Translations under genes and position numbers: made by a program
From: Actinomycetes bacterium
GTDB lineage: Bacteria > Actinomycetota > Actinomycetes > Actinomycetales > Cellulomonadaceae
Assembly (NCBI GenBank): GCA_021793115.1
Contig: JAJYTJ010000022.1
Location: 1-36,752 of the forward strand
Length of the DNA: 36,752 bases
Direction of reading: 5' to 3'
Shown: positions 25,152 to 33,099 of the stretch, piece by piece
How positions within the stretch are numbered: the first letter of the stretch is position 1
Layout: the number at the start of each line of letters is the position of its first letter
Notes under the pieces: model-generated
What the model saw: the letters and a program-made list of their open reading frames with translations, nothing else
What the model was told of the DNA's origin: nothing
The model's database searches: none

Positions 25152-25988
25152 TCATCCCTTCACGGCTCCCGACATCAGGCCGCCCACCAGGCGGCGCTGC
25201 AGGAGCGCGAAGAAGGCGATGCTCGGGATCGCGGCCAGCACCGAACCGGCCGCGAGGGGACCGAGCGCGACCTTCCCCTCGCCGCCGACGAACATGCTCA
25301 GCGCGATCGGCAGCGTGTAGTGGGCGGGCGACTGCAGGAGCACGAGCGCGAAGAAGAACTCGTTCCACGAGGAGACGAACGCGAACATCGCCGTCGCGGC
25401 CACGCCGGGCGCCAGCAGCGGCAGCACGATGTGCCGCAGCACGCGCAGCCTGCTGGCCCCGTCGATCGCGCCGGCCTCCTCCAGCTCGCGCGGGATGGCG
25501 GCCACGTACCCCTGGAGCATCCAGAGCCCGAACGGGAGCGTGTAGGTGGTGTGCACCAAGGTCAGCCCGACGAGCGAGTCGGTCAGGGCCAGCGTCCGCA
25601 GCACCAGGAACAACGGCAGGATGATGAGGATCACCGGGAACACCTGGCTGACCAGGATCCAGCCGGTCCCGAGGGTGCGCACGGCCCCTCGCAGCCGCGC
25701 CAGCGCGTACGCGGCCGGCATGCCGATGAGCACCACGAGGGCGGTCGAGGAGAGCGCGACGACCGCCGAGTTCCCGGCGGAACGGACCAGGCCCTGCCGC
25801 GCGAGGGCGTCGGCGTAGTTGCCCCAACTCCAGCCCCGGGTCGGGAACAGGGACACGGTCAGCGAGTTGAGCTCGCCGGACGACTTGACCGACGACGAGA
25901 TCAGCCACAGCAGGGGGAAGCCCAGGAAGAGGATGTAGCAGACGAGCGCGACGTACTGCGCCGGGCGGACCAGCGCGCGCGGCCTCAC
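25152..25988 (-). CDS. ABC sugar-transporter permease, MalG type
   Basis: A 278-aa inner-membrane permease with about six transmembrane helices, beginning QYVALVCYILFLGFPLLWLISSSVK. The ATPase-docking EAA loop reads EEAGAIDGASRLRVLRHIVLPLLAPG near residue 175. Length and layout are those of MalG-like partners. The GTG start overlaps the stop of the first permease (GTGA). With the MalF-like protein it forms the translocation channel for the sugar or glycoside delivered by the lipoprotein. Confidence 0.94.
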   Translation of the reverse strand: MRPRALVRPAQYVALVCYILFLGFPLLWLISSSVKSSGELNSLTVSLFPTRGWSWGNYADALARQGLVRSAGNSAVVALSSTALVVLIGMPAAYALARLRGAVRTLGTGWILVSQVFPVILIILPLFLVLRTLALTDSLVGLTLVHTTYTLPFGLWMLQGYVAAIPRELEEAGAIDGASRLRVLRHIVLPLLAPGVAATAMFAFVSSWNEFFFALVLLQSPAHYTLPIALSMFVGGEGKVALGPLAAGSVLAAIPSIAFFALLQRRLVGGLMSGAVKG

Positions 25989-26923
25989 GGCTTGTCCTCG
26001 GTCCGGAGCTGGGACCACAGGTACAGGCCCAGGAGGGCGACGACCACCACGACGAGCACCACGCCCATGGCGGCCGCGTACCCGATGTTCCGGTTCTGGA
26101 ACGCCTCGATGTACGTGAACAGCATCGGCAGCATCGTCTGGCCGCCCGGGCCGCCCTCGGTCAGGACGTAGACCAGGCTGAACGAGTTGAAGTTCCAGAT
26201 GAAGTTCAGCGACGTGATCGACGTGATGATCGGCCGGAGGCTCGGCACCGTGACGGCCGTGAACCGTCGCCACGCGCCGGCGCCGTCGATCGCGGCCGCC
26301 TCGTAGGTCTCGGGCGGCACCTGCTGCAGCCCGGCGAGGAGCGTGACCGTGGTCTGCGGCATCCCCACCCAGACGCCGACCGCGATGACGGCCGGCAGCG
26401 CGGTGGTGAACGACCCCAGCCAGTTGGTGTCGTTCGGCAACCCGATTGAGCCGAGCACGGCGTTCAGCGGTCCCGCGTTCGGGGAGTAGATCATCCGCCA
26501 CATGATCGAGACGACCACGGGCGGCATCGCCCAGGGGATGAGCGCCAGCACGCGCGCCAACCCGCGCAGCCTCAGGTCGGCGTCGAGCAGCAGGGCCAGC
26601 CCCATGGCGGCGACGAGCTGCAGCACCGTGACCGAGACGGCCCACACCATGCCGATGCGGAAGGACGACCAGAACATGCTGTTGCCGGCGAGCTTCGCGA
26701 AGTTGTCGAGGCCGACGAACGAGTGGTGCGGCGTGTGCACCAGGCGGGCGTCCGTGAACGCCAGCGTGAGCCCCGCGAGCAGGGGCGTGACCGACAGCAC
26801 GACGATGAGCAGCACGGACGGCAGCACGAGCAGGGTCGTCTCCCGGCGCTGGCGGGCGACGGCACCCGGGGACCGCCGGACGGCGGCCCGCACCGGCGAC
26901 GGCGTGGTGGTCAGCCCCGTCAC
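25985..26923 (-). CDS. ABC sugar-transporter permease, MalF type
   Basis: A 312-aa permease with six or so helices, starting with a basic cytosolic tail and TLLVLPSVLLIVVLSVTPLLAGLTLAF. The EAA loop is YEAAAIDGAGAWRRFTAVTVPSLRP near 215, and GGPGGQTMLPMLFTYIEAFQ is the usual late motif. The GTG at 26923 overlaps the lacI stop (GTGA); the longer reading frame upstream lies inside lacI and is a shadow. Being directly coupled to lacI means regulator and transporter are made from one message. Confidence 0.94.
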   Translation of the reverse strand: MTGLTTTPSPVRAAVRRSPGAVARQRRETTLLVLPSVLLIVVLSVTPLLAGLTLAFTDARLVHTPHHSFVGLDNFAKLAGNSMFWSSFRIGMVWAVSVTVLQLVAAMGLALLLDADLRLRGLARVLALIPWAMPPVVVSIMWRMIYSPNAGPLNAVLGSIGLPNDTNWLGSFTTALPAVIAVGVWVGMPQTTVTLLAGLQQVPPETYEAAAIDGAGAWRRFTAVTVPSLRPIITSITSLNFIWNFNSFSLVYVLTEGGPGGQTMLPMLFTYIEAFQNRNIGYAAAMGVVLVVVVVALLGLYLWSQLRTEDKP

Positions 26924-27930
26924 GCCGGACCACCCGAGGACTCGCGCACGACGAGCCTGGGTGCGACCTGCACCCGTTGCGCCGGCCCCTGCTCGCCACC
27001 CATGCGACGCAGGAGCAGCTCCGCGGCGGCCTTCCCGCGCTCCCACGAGCCGAGGGCGACGCTGGTGAGGCTCGGGGAGAACACGGCGGCGATCTCCGTG
27101 TCGTCCATCCCCGTCACGGCGACGTCGTCCGGCACGCTCAGGTGACGCCGGCGCAGCGCCTGGATGCAGCCGATGGCGAGCAGGTCGTTCGCCGCCACGA
27201 TGGCGTCGGGGCGTTCGGCCGCGTCCTCGTCGAGCAGGGAGCCCACCGCCCGGGTCCCTGCCTCGACGGTGAAGTCGTCAGCGACGAGCATCTCGAGGTG
27301 CGGCAGGTCGTGGCGAGCGACCGCGTCGTCGAAGCCCTGGAGGCGGCGGGAGGCGGGAGTGGTGCCCAGCGGGCCGTTGAGGAAGAGCAGCCGGCGCCGC
27401 CCCGCCGCGACCAGCTGCTCGACCGCCATGCCGATGCCTGCCGCGGAGTCGGCCCACACGGAGTCGAGCGTCGTCCCGTCGGCCACCCGGCCGATGACCA
27501 CGACAGGGACCGGTGCGTGCTCCATCTGCTCGGCCAAGGTCTCGTCGGACCGCAACGGGCTGATGACCAGGCCGTCGACGACGCCCGAGCTCAGCGAGCG
27601 GATGACGTCCGCGGTCGACGAGACGTCGTTGCCCGTGGTCGCCACCACCACGTGGTAGCCCCGCGGGCCGACCACCTCGTGGATGGCCTTCATCATGTCC
27701 ACGTACACGGGGTTGCCGATGTCGGCGACGGCGAACCCGACCTGGAAGGTGCGGCCCATCCGGAGCGATCGGCCGGCGGCGTCCGGGGTGTACCCGAGCC
27801 GCTGGGCTGCCGCCTGGACCCGCTCGATCATCTCCGGGCTCGCGCCCACGCCGTTGAGGGCGCGGGAGGTCGACGCCAGCGACGCCCCCGCGAGGCTTGC
27901 GACCTCGTGCAACGTCGGGCGACGACCCAT
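26920..27930 (-). CDS. LacI-family transcriptional repressor of the glycoside operon
   Basis: A 336-aa regulator. The N-terminal HTH reads TLHEVASLAGASLASTSRALNG (residues 6-27), and the hinge region contains the minor-groove AAGRSLR. A periplasmic-binding-protein-like effector domain follows, with VGFAVADIGNPVY, DGLVISPL and AIVAANDLLAIGCIQALRR. The ATG has an AAGGAGAG 7 bases upstream. Two LacI-type operators lie 22-55 bases before the start, so it is probably autoregulated and releases the operon when the imported sugar or a metabolite binds. It is the first gene of the operon. Confidence 0.94.
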   Translation of the reverse strand: MGRRPTLHEVASLAGASLASTSRALNGVGASPEMIERVQAAAQRLGYTPDAAGRSLRMGRTFQVGFAVADIGNPVYVDMMKAIHEVVGPRGYHVVVATTGNDVSSTADVIRSLSSGVVDGLVISPLRSDETLAEQMEHAPVPVVVIGRVADGTTLDSVWADSAAGIGMAVEQLVAAGRRRLLFLNGPLGTTPASRRLQGFDDAVARHDLPHLEMLVADDFTVEAGTRAVGSLLDEDAAERPDAIVAANDLLAIGCIQALRRRHLSVPDDVAVTGMDDTEIAAVFSPSLTSVALGSWERGKAAAELLLRRMGGEQGPAQRVQVAPRLVVRESSGGPA

Positions 27931-27951
27931 GGTCGGTCTCTCCTTCGAGAC

Positions 27952-28006
27952 GGAAACGTTTCCAGCAACTGACGGATACGTTTCCAGCCCGCGCGGGTCT
28001 TGTCAA
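27952..28006 (-). promoter_or_regulatory. Promoter and two LacI-type operators of the catabolic operon
   Basis: GGAAACGTTTCC at 27952-27963 is a perfect 12-base palindrome with the central CG typical of LacI operators. GGATACGTTTCC at 27974-27985 differs by one base. Their starts are 22 bases apart, two helical turns, so two dimers would bind the same face. TTGACA (28006-28001 on the minus strand) is a good -35; a -10 would fall at the distal operator, though no strong hexamer is visible. Repressor bound here would block polymerase. Confidence 0.8.
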
Positions 28007-28089
28007 GAGCCACGCGCTCACCGGCGCGCCGGACCCAGAGGCCGGCCTCGGTGGCGGCCGACCTCGGAGAGCTCCCCGCTCTCCGGACA

Positions 28090-28119
28090 CCGGCACGAGC
28101 AGGTGTCTCGTCGTGCCGG
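28090..28119 (-). terminator. Probable terminator after the YeiH-family gene
   Basis: CCGGCACGA and TCGTGCCGG form a perfect 9-bp stem with a 12-base loop, about 40 bases past the stop of the minus-strand transporter gene and before the lacI promoter. No T-run is present, which is common in very GC-rich genomes. It would separate the two transcription units. Confidence 0.5.
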
Positions 28120-28157
28120 CGGCGCCACCCAGGCGGAGGCGGCCCGCCGGCCTCCCG

Positions 28158-29225
28158 CTACAGGCGGCCGGTGAGCGCCTGCAGCCCGAGGCTGCTGCTC
28201 GCCACCGCGATCCACAGCACGCCGCCCAGGGCGAGCGGCCGCCACCCGGCCCGGCGCAGACCCTCCACCGGCGTGAGCAGCCCCACGCCCGCGAGCGCGA
28301 CAGCGGTGAGCACGCGCGCCGTCCAGTCCACGCCCGGCACCCAGCCCGCCGGCACCACGCCCGTGCTGTTCACGCCCGCGGCGACGAGGAAGAGGACGAG
28401 GAACGGCGGCACCAGCCGCTGCCAGCGCAGCGTCGGCGCCGGCGCGCCGTCCGCCGTGGCCGCGGCCCGCGCCCGGCGGTGGGTGCCGACGGCGAGCCCC
28501 AGGGAGATCGGCACGATCATCAGGGTCCGCGTGAGCTTGACGACCACCGCGGTGGCCAGGGCGCTCGCGCCGAAGACGGTCCCGGCCGCCACCACGGAGG
28601 ACGTGTCGTTGATCGCGGTGCCGGCCCACAGGCCGAACGCCGCCTGCGACAGCCCCATCGCGTGGCCGATGAGCGGGAAGAACACCGCGGCCAAGGCGTT
28701 GAACAGGAAGATCGTGGTGACCGAGGTGGCGATCGCCACCTCGGACGCGCCGATGACGGCGCTGGTGGTGGCGATCGCCGAGGCGCCGCAGATGGCGGTG
28801 CCGACGCCCACCAGGGTGCGCGTCTCGCGGTCGAGCCCCAGGCGGCGGCCGACGAGCGCGGAGCCGACCAGCCCGATCGCCAGCGTGCCGAGCATCACCG
28901 GCAGAGCGGACCGCCCGGTGCGGAGCACCTGGCTGAGCGACAGCCCGAACCCGAGCAGCACCACGGCGGTCTGCAGCACCTGCTTGGAGGCGAACCTGGC
29001 GCCGTGGGTGAGCTCGAGCGACACCGACCGCCGCACCAGCACCTCGCGGGTCAGCACGCCGAGCACGATGCCGATCACGGGGCCGCCGACCACGGGGACG
29101 AGGACGCCCACCCAGGTGGCGAGGCCGCCGAGCGCGGCCGCGAGCAGGAGGCCAGGCCACCGGCGGCTGCGGACGACGGGCACGCTGACGGGGGTCGGGG
29201 CGAGAGAGGTCTCGGAGCTGGTCAC
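28158..29225 (-). CDS. YeiH/UPF0324-family membrane transporter
   Basis: A 355-aa protein with about ten hydrophobic segments. Family signatures are visible: VLLGFGLSLSQVL, VGVGTAICGASAIATTSAVIGA, and FGLWAGTAINDTSSVVAAG. The family is annotated as putative sulfate exporters, based on links to sulfur metabolism and LysR/CuyR regulators; the true substrate is unproven in most organisms. The GTG at 29225 is chosen as the most upstream start that precedes the hydrophobic core; the ribosome-binding site is weak. It is divergent from a LysR regulator 70 bases away, the arrangement usual for this family. Confidence 0.9.
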   Translation of the reverse strand: MTSSETSLAPTPVSVPVVRSRRWPGLLLAAALGGLATWVGVLVPVVGGPVIGIVLGVLTREVLVRRSVSLELTHGARFASKQVLQTAVVLLGFGLSLSQVLRTGRSALPVMLGTLAIGLVGSALVGRRLGLDRETRTLVGVGTAICGASAIATTSAVIGASEVAIATSVTTIFLFNALAAVFFPLIGHAMGLSQAAFGLWAGTAINDTSSVVAAGTVFGASALATAVVVKLTRTLMIVPISLGLAVGTHRRARAAATADGAPAPTLRWQRLVPPFLVLFLVAAGVNSTGVVPAGWVPGVDWTARVLTAVALAGVGLLTPVEGLRRAGWRPLALGGVLWIAVASSSLGLQALTGRL

Positions 29226-29281
29226 CCGAGGAGACTGCGCCCGTGCCGGCGTGCCCGCTAGCCGCCGGTCGCCGATCACGT

Positions 29282-29298
29282 CATAGGCTGTTCCTATG
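29282..29298 (+). promoter_or_regulatory. Palindrome over the LysR gene start
   Basis: CATAGG, five bases, CCTATG is a perfect inverted repeat whose right arm ends in the ATG of the LysR gene. TAGGCT (29284-29289) fits a TANNNT -10 six bases before the ATG, suggesting a leaderless message. Regulator bound here would block its own start, typical LysR autorepression, while facing the divergent transporter. Confidence 0.5.
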
Positions 29299-30225
29299 GC
29301 GACACCCCCGGCCGCGGCGCCGGACCTGCGGGCCCTCGGTCTCCTCGTCGCGGTGGCGGACGCCGGCGGCATCGGCGCGGCGGCCCGGGCCTTGGGGATC
29401 AGCCAGCCCTCCGCCAGCGACGGCGTCCGCGCGCTGGAGCGGCGGCTCGGGCTCGGGCTCGTCCGACGAGGACGCACGGGCTCCGAGCTGACCGACGAGG
29501 GCCGGATCGTCGTCGAGCTCGCCCGCAAGGTGCTCGCCGCGACGAGCGACCTGACGGACGCCGCACGCACCCTGCGTGGCGAGGCCGCGACGCAGCTGAC
29601 GGTGTGCGCCAGCCTCACGGTCGCTGAGCACCTGGTGCCGCAGTGGCTGGTGCGGATGTCGCACCAGGCGCCGGAGATCAGCATCGCCGTGCGGATGGCG
29701 AACTCCGCGGACGTGGCCGAGCAGGTGCGCTCCGGCGCGGTCGCCCTGGGGTTCGTCGAGGGCGCCTCCGCGCCGCGCGGGCTGCACAGCGCCACGATCT
29801 GCACGGACGAGCTCGCGCTCCTGGTGCGGGCCACGCACCCGTGGGCCGGCGCGACCGCGCCGCTGCAGCCGCGCGACCTCGACGGCGTGCCGCTGGCGCT
29901 GCGGGAGCCCGGCTCGGGGACCCGGGACGTGCTCGAGCGCTGGCTCGCCGAGGACGGCGTGCAGCCGACCGCCGCCGTCGAGGTCGCCTCCACCACGGCG
30001 CTCGTCGCCGCGGCGCTGTCCGGCGTGGCGCCGACCGTCATCTCCCGGCTCGCGGTGCAGGCCGAGCTCGCGGAGGGCCGGCTGGTGCAGGTGCCGCTCG
30101 CCGACGCGCCCGGCGCCCACCACCGGGGCGGCCCGCTGCGCCGGCGCATCCGCGCCGTCTGGCGCGGGCCCACCTCCCCCGGTCCGGCGGCGGCGCGGCT
30201 GCTCGAGGTGATCCTCGAGCGGTGA
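29296..30225 (+). CDS. LysR-family transcriptional regulator
   Basis: A 309-aa LysR protein. The N-terminal HTH (about 11-70) reads LGLLVAVADAGGIGAAARALGISQPSASDGVRALERRLGL in outline, followed by RGRTGSELTDEG and a two-lobed effector domain with ERWLAEDGVQPTAAVEVAS. It sits divergent to the YeiH-type transporter and most likely controls it in response to a sulfur compound or other co-inducer; that link rests on position. The gene converges on kup with only 18 bases between stops and a shared pair of hairpins. Confidence 0.92.
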   Translation: MATPPAAAPDLRALGLLVAVADAGGIGAAARALGISQPSASDGVRALERRLGLGLVRRGRTGSELTDEGRIVVELARKVLAATSDLTDAARTLRGEAATQLTVCASLTVAEHLVPQWLVRMSHQAPEISIAVRMANSADVAEQVRSGAVALGFVEGASAPRGLHSATICTDELALLVRATHPWAGATAPLQPRDLDGVPLALREPGSGTRDVLERWLAEDGVQPTAAVEVASTTALVAAALSGVAPTVISRLAVQAELAEGRLVQVPLADAPGAHHRGGPLRRRIRAVWRGPTSPGPAAARLLEVILER

Positions 30226-30247
30226 CCGGACCGTCCGCGCCGGTCAC
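30201..30247. terminator. Two tandem hairpins at the lysR/kup convergent junction
   Basis: GCTCGAGG, TGAT, CCTCGAGC (30201-30220) is an 8-bp stem inside the last LysR codons. GTGACCGG (30222-30229) pairs with CCGGTCAC (30240-30247) across 10 bases, and its arms contain both stop codons. The second works in either direction and is a likely bidirectional terminator. Confidence 0.6.
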
Positions 30248-32199
30248 AGCCCCAGGTTGGCGCCCATCACCACCGTGCGGTCGGGCGGCAGGTGGAACAC
30301 CTCCGTCCGGTTCGCGGCGTTGTGCGCCATCCAGACGAACAGCCGCTCCCGCCAGCCCCTCATGCGCGGCGCCCCGCTGGCGTGCAGCGTGAGCACCGAC
30401 AGGAAGTAGTGCGCGTCGGCGATGTCGACGTCGAGCTCGGGGGACGTGCCGATGGCTAGCGCCAGCCCCCGGGGGATGTCCTGGCTGTCGTTGAACCCGA
30501 CCCGCACCGCCACGTGCACGATGCCGTCGTCGGCGTAGCCCAGGTCGTCGACCTGCACACGCTCGGCGTGGCGGATGTGCGGCACGTTCTCGTTGACGAT
30601 CTGCACGATGGCCACGTGCTCGTGCAGCACGTGGTTGAAGGTGACGTGCGAGCGCAGGGCCAGCGGCGTCGTCGTCTTGTTGGGGTGGGGGAACACGGCG
30701 AAGCCCGGCACCCGGGTGACGCCCTTCTCGCGCACCATGGTGACGAACTCGTCGAGGGGTCCCTCCAGCCGGGCACGCTGCTCGTTGAGGGTCCGTGCGC
30801 CCGTGCGCCAGGTGGTCATCAGGGTGACCACCACCCCGGCGATGAGCAGCGGTAGCCAGCCGCCGCTGACGATCTTCAGCAGGTTCGCGCCGAAGAACAG
30901 GATCTCCAGGCCGCCGACGACGACGCTGTAGGCGACGACCTTCCACGGCGCCCATCGCCACACCCGCTTGGCCAGCAGCAGGAACAGCAGGCTGGTGAGG
31001 ACCAGCGTGCCCGTCACGGCCAGCCCGTAGGCCGTGGCCAGGTGCGCCGAGCTGCGGAACACCGCGATGAGCACGAGCACGCCCACGAACAGGATCCAGT
31101 TCACCGCCGGCACGTAGATCTGGCCGCCCTCCTCGCGGGAGGTGTGGCGCACGGACAGCCGGGGGAACAGGCCCAGCCGCACCGCCTGCCGGGACACCGA
31201 GTAGGCGCCGGAGATCACCGCCTGGGACGCGATGACGGTGGCGAGGGTCGCGAGCACGACGAGCGGCAGCGTCGCCCAGCTGGGGGCCATGCGGAAGAAC
31301 GGGTTGGCCGTGCTGCCCGGGTCGCGCAGGATCATCGCGCCCTGGCCGAAGTAGTTGAGGACCAGGGCGGGGAACACCACCAGGTACCAGGCGCGGCGGA
31401 TCGCGTGCGGGCCGAAGTGGCCCATGTCCGCGTACAGCGCCTCCGCCCCGGTGATCGTCAGCACCACCGCCCCGAGCGCGATGAAGGCCACGAGCGGGCG
31501 GTCGACGACGAAGGCCAGCGCGTAGGTCGGCGAGAGCGCGCGCAGCACCCCCGGGTTGCGCACGATCTGCGGCACCCCGAGCACGGCGAGCGCCACGAAC
31601 CACACCGCCATCACGGGAGCGAACGCCCGGCTGACGGCTTCGGTCCCCCGCCGCTGCACCACGAACAGCACGGTGAGGATGCCCACCGACACCGGCAGCA
31701 CCAGGTTCGCCAGCCCCGGGTCCACCACGACCAGACCCTCCATCGCGGACATCACGGAGATGGCCGGCGTGATGACGCTGTCGCCGTAGAACAGCGCCGC
31801 GCCGAAGATCCCGAGCAGCGTGGCCGCGGCGAGCCGCCGCGGGTCGCCGAGGCGCTCCCGCAGCAGGGCGACCAGGGCGAGGATGCCGCCCTCGCCCTCG
31901 TTGTCGGCCCGCATGATGAGCGCCACGTACTTCACCGACACCACGACGGTGATGGACCAGAACACCATCGACACCACGCCGAGCACGTCGCCGGTGGTGG
32001 GCTGCACGTCGTTGTGGTCGATGCTGAACACGGTCTGCATCGCGTACAGCGGGCTGGTCCCGATGTCGCCGAACACCACGCCGAGCGCGCCGAGCGCGAG
32101 CGCGGTCACGCCGTGCCGGACGGGATGCCGCGCGACGACGGCGGGTGTCGCCGCCGCGCCGCTCCTGCCGGGATCGGCCGGCGCCTGGGTGTCGCTCAC
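30244..32199 (-). CDS. kup: Kup-family potassium uptake transporter
   Basis: A 651-aa KUP/HAK/KT transporter that imports potassium, in the family by proton symport. The first helix carries the family signature GVVFGDIGTSPLYAM; RADNEGEGGILALVALLRE, GDSVITPAISVMSA and ADMGHFGPHAIRRAW follow, and about twelve TM segments lead to a cytosolic C-terminal domain of some 180 residues. The GTG at 32199 is the likely start; the ribosome-binding site is poor. It is a single-gene unit between the convergent lysR and the TetR gene in tandem upstream. Confidence 0.95.
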   Translation of the reverse strand: MSDTQAPADPGRSGAAATPAVVARHPVRHGVTALALGALGVVFGDIGTSPLYAMQTVFSIDHNDVQPTTGDVLGVVSMVFWSITVVVSVKYVALIMRADNEGEGGILALVALLRERLGDPRRLAAATLLGIFGAALFYGDSVITPAISVMSAMEGLVVVDPGLANLVLPVSVGILTVLFVVQRRGTEAVSRAFAPVMAVWFVALAVLGVPQIVRNPGVLRALSPTYALAFVVDRPLVAFIALGAVVLTITGAEALYADMGHFGPHAIRRAWYLVVFPALVLNYFGQGAMILRDPGSTANPFFRMAPSWATLPLVVLATLATVIASQAVISGAYSVSRQAVRLGLFPRLSVRHTSREEGGQIYVPAVNWILFVGVLVLIAVFRSSAHLATAYGLAVTGTLVLTSLLFLLLAKRVWRWAPWKVVAYSVVVGGLEILFFGANLLKIVSGGWLPLLIAGVVVTLMTTWRTGARTLNEQRARLEGPLDEFVTMVREKGVTRVPGFAVFPHPNKTTTPLALRSHVTFNHVLHEHVAIVQIVNENVPHIRHAERVQVDDLGYADDGIVHVAVRVGFNDSQDIPRGLALAIGTSPELDVDIADAHYFLSVLTLHASGAPRMRGWRERLFVWMAHNAANRTEVFHLPPDRTVVMGANLGL

Positions 32200-32296
32200 C
32201 CCGGCATCGTGGCATGTGCCGCGGCCGTGGTCGGCAGGGCGGGGTCCCATGTCGCAGCCTGGTGACGGGATGCGCCCGCGCCTTCCCGCTCGGCGG

Positions 32297-32887
32297 TCAC
32301 GAGCCGCCGCCCGGCAGCACGGTCGCCGATCCCGACGTGGTGCCGGGCAGGATGAGCTCTTGCAGCAGCGCGCCATAGCGCGCGACGACGACATCGTCGC
32401 CCGCTGCCAGGAGCTCCCGGTCACCGACGACCCACAGGCTGTAGATCAGACCCCCGACCAGGGCGGCGGCAAGGCGCGCCCGCACGTCGGCATCAGGCCC
32501 CACCAGCCGATCGCGCAGCGGATGCACGAGCTCGGTCTCGTGCAGCGCGCGGAGCCTCGCCGCGACACCCGTGCTCCCGCCGGCGTGCAGGAGATGGAGC
32601 ACCATGGCGCGCACGCGCTCGTCGGTCCTCAGGACGGTTCGGATGGTGTCGACGCCGAGGGTCTCGAGCGGTCCGTCCGACAGGGGTCGAACCAGCGCGT
32701 CCGTGCCGACGACCTCGAGGAACAACGACTCCTTGGAGCCGAAGTGACGGATGACCAACGCGGGATCCGTGTGAGCTCCGGCAGCGATGTCGCGCACCGA
32801 TGTCGTGGCATAGCCACGCTCACGAAACAGGTTCATCGCTGTCGCCAGGATCGCCGCCCTGGTCTCCTGCGCCGTGCGGCGTGCCAT
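32297..32887 (-). CDS. TetR-family transcriptional regulator
   Basis: A 196-aa TetR protein. The HTH spans about residues 10-55 (AILATAMNLFRERGYATTSVRDIAAGAHTDPALVIRHFGSKESLF in outline), and the helical C-terminal domain ends in a typical GALLQELIL. TAGTCT, six bases before the ATG, fits a TANNNT -10 and suggests a leaderless message. It is divergent from the SDR gene across 212 bases, so that gene is the best candidate target; the palindrome at 33035-33049 could be the operator. The ligand is unknown. Confidence 0.92.
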   Translation of the reverse strand: MARRTAQETRAAILATAMNLFRERGYATTSVRDIAAGAHTDPALVIRHFGSKESLFLEVVGTDALVRPLSDGPLETLGVDTIRTVLRTDERVRAMVLHLLHAGGSTGVAARLRALHETELVHPLRDRLVGPDADVRARLAAALVGGLIYSLWVVGDRELLAAGDDVVVARYGALLQELILPGTTSGSATVLPGGGS

Positions 32888-33020
32888 CGGCCGAGACTAC
32901 GTGGCCGGCCGCCCCGCGGGGGCCCGGGACGCTCGGGGAGCCCGCCGTCCGGACCGGACGCGTCCCGCCGCTCGCCGGCGCGCGCGGTTCGTCCCAAGCA
33001 ACGCCACTGCCGCTTCGTCG

Positions 33021-33050
33021 GGACCAAAGTCCTAGTCAACGTTGTTGACA
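33021..33050 (+). promoter_or_regulatory. Palindrome and -35-like element before the SDR gene
   Basis: GTCAAC, GTT, GTTGAC (33035-33049) is a perfect inverted repeat, preceded by the smaller GGAC, CAAA, GTCC (33021-33032). TTGACA at 33045-33050 is a consensus -35, though no strong -10 follows at the right distance. The neighbouring TetR protein is the obvious binder. CAAAGTC and GTCAACG here are also found in the MFS promoter near 4625-4635, a faint hint of shared control. Confidence 0.45.
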
Positions 33051-33099
33051 TGCGCTGACCGGTCGCGAAGACGACCCCGACGTGCAAGGGAGCACGGAC

